A stretch of DNA of 13,567 bases from Rickettsiales bacterium (GTDB taxonomy: Bacteria > Pseudomonadota > Alphaproteobacteria > Rickettsiales > Deianiraeaceae), in assembly GCA_017477855.1 (NCBI GenBank), contig JAFUUN010000003.1, forward strand, positions 1-13,567, read 5' to 3'. Under the pieces are notes generated by a model. That model made no database searches. It was not told the DNA's origin and worked only from the letters and a program-made list of their open reading frames with translations. How positions within the stretch are numbered: the stretch's first letter is position 1; each line of letters opens with the position of its first letter. Positions 13,112-13,567 of the stretch are shown one piece after another. The position numbers and the translations under genes are program-made.

Positions 13112-13195
13112 GTTGCTCCGCCCGAGGTCATGCCATCGCCGTTTGCAACCTCATCGCTCCGCCAAGCACAACAAGTTACCTCCGCGCCGCGCAAC
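13112..13195 (-). repeat. GC-rich palindromic intergenic repeat, copy R5
   Basis: Inverted relative to R1. Starts GTTGCTCCGCCCGAGGTCATG and ends CTCCGCGCCGCGCAAC. The left stem arm GTTTGCAAC (13141-13149) is intact, but the right arm position reads CAAGTTAC, so the internal stem is broken: the most decayed full-length copy. It lies in the divergent spacer of acpP and greA and shares a 15-base run with R6. Confidence 0.82.
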
Positions 13196-13267
13196 CCATA
13201 TTCACCAATACAGTTGCAAATTATAAAAACACAATCACCAATTGGAAAATGTTTTTTGGTTTGTGAT

Positions 13268-13567
13268 ATGGCAACCTGTTATTACATGACGAAGGAAGGT
13301 TTTGACCGCTTAAATGCTGAGCTGAATGAGCTTGAAGACAAGATTTTACCAGCTATTGTGGCAGAGGTTTCACGTGCGCGCGGAAATGGCGATTTGAGTG
13401 AAAACGCAGAGTATCACGCGGCCAAAAGCGACCAGCGCAACGCCATGCGGAAGATCGGCTATTTAAAGGATTTCAAAGTCAACGCACAGGTTGTGGACTG
13501 CTCTAATTTGACGAACGACACCGTGAAGTTTGGCTCGCATGTGGAAATTCTGGACTTGGATACGGAC
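13268..13567 (+). CDS. greA: Transcription elongation factor GreA, N-terminal part
   Basis: The frame is open from ATG 13268 to the window end, giving 100 of about 158 residues. [33 protein letters not shown] is the first helix of the coiled-coil domain, and [15 protein letters not shown] carries the acidic tip residues (Asp and Glu of GDLxEN) that enter the RNA polymerase secondary channel and stimulate cleavage of backtracked RNA. After the second helix, [27 protein letters not shown] starts the C-terminal FKBP-like domain. The first ATG gives [12 protein letters not shown], like the usual MxxxPMTKEG start; ATG 13286 is an alternative. No strong promoter or Shine-Dalgarno is apparent between R5 and the start. 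Confidence 0.92.
   Translation, partial: MATCYYMTKEGFDRLNAELNELEDKILPAIVAEVSRARGNGDLSENAEYHAAKSDQRNAMRKIGYLKDFKVNAQVVDCSNLTNDTVKFGSHVEILDLDTD

Noticed and set aside
13021..13194. N-terminal extension of ACP up to 13194
   Set aside because: It translates repeat R5; ACP from ATG 13020 has the normal 77-residue length.
502..13195. The repeats as a CRISPR array
   Set aside because: Copies are kilobases apart, in both orientations and 81-115 bp long, with no regular spacers.

Overview
The window is 13.6 kb of AT-rich bacterial chromosome whose genes read best as alphaproteobacterial. The pointers are a Tim44-like gene overlapping mltA, a HisRS with a Rickettsia-like motif 2, a prepilin-like secreted protein, and GC-rich palindromic repeats scattered through AT-rich intergenic DNA, as in Rickettsiales-type genomes. 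An uncultured, host- or gut-associated lineage is plausible, but that is inference from style and no placement was computed.

Layout. 1-489: 3' end of lpd (dihydrolipoamide dehydrogenase). 490-823: no gene; repeat copy R1, two further long inverted repeats and the pilin gene's terminator. 824-1948 (-): prepilin-like protein with its own promoter. 2010-2606 (-): YdcF/DUF218 protein. 2679-2870 (+): doubtful small ORF. 2843-4333 (-): alanyl-tRNA synthetase lacking its whole N-terminal aminoacylation domain, directly behind two small TRL-like lipoprotein genes (4323-4607, 4609-4944). R2 separates these from the divergent pair Tim44-like (5156-5830) and mltA (5808-7388). R6 (a half copy), a strong promoter and a K/E/P-rich protein follow (7496-8560), convergent with hisS (8564-9742, -). 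R3, another strong promoter and a Cys-rich coiled-coil protein (9911-10891) come next, then R4 and the operon acpP-fabF-rimM (13020 down to 11028, -). R5 separates acpP from the divergent, cut-off greA (13268 to end).

Housekeeping genes (lpd, hisS, acpP-fabF-rimM, greA, Tim44-mltA) alternate with accessory material. The accessory layer holds the most interesting signal: (i) a family of roughly 80-115 bp GC-rich palindromic elements, five full copies plus one half copy, all between genes, whose internal stem changes sequence but keeps pairing in most copies; (ii) two divergent paralogous genes of unknown function, each placed just downstream of the same end of this repeat with the same 14-nt promoter block; (iii) an alaS gene reduced to its editing and C-terminal parts; and (iv) predicted transcription starts only about 7-15 nt before several start codons.
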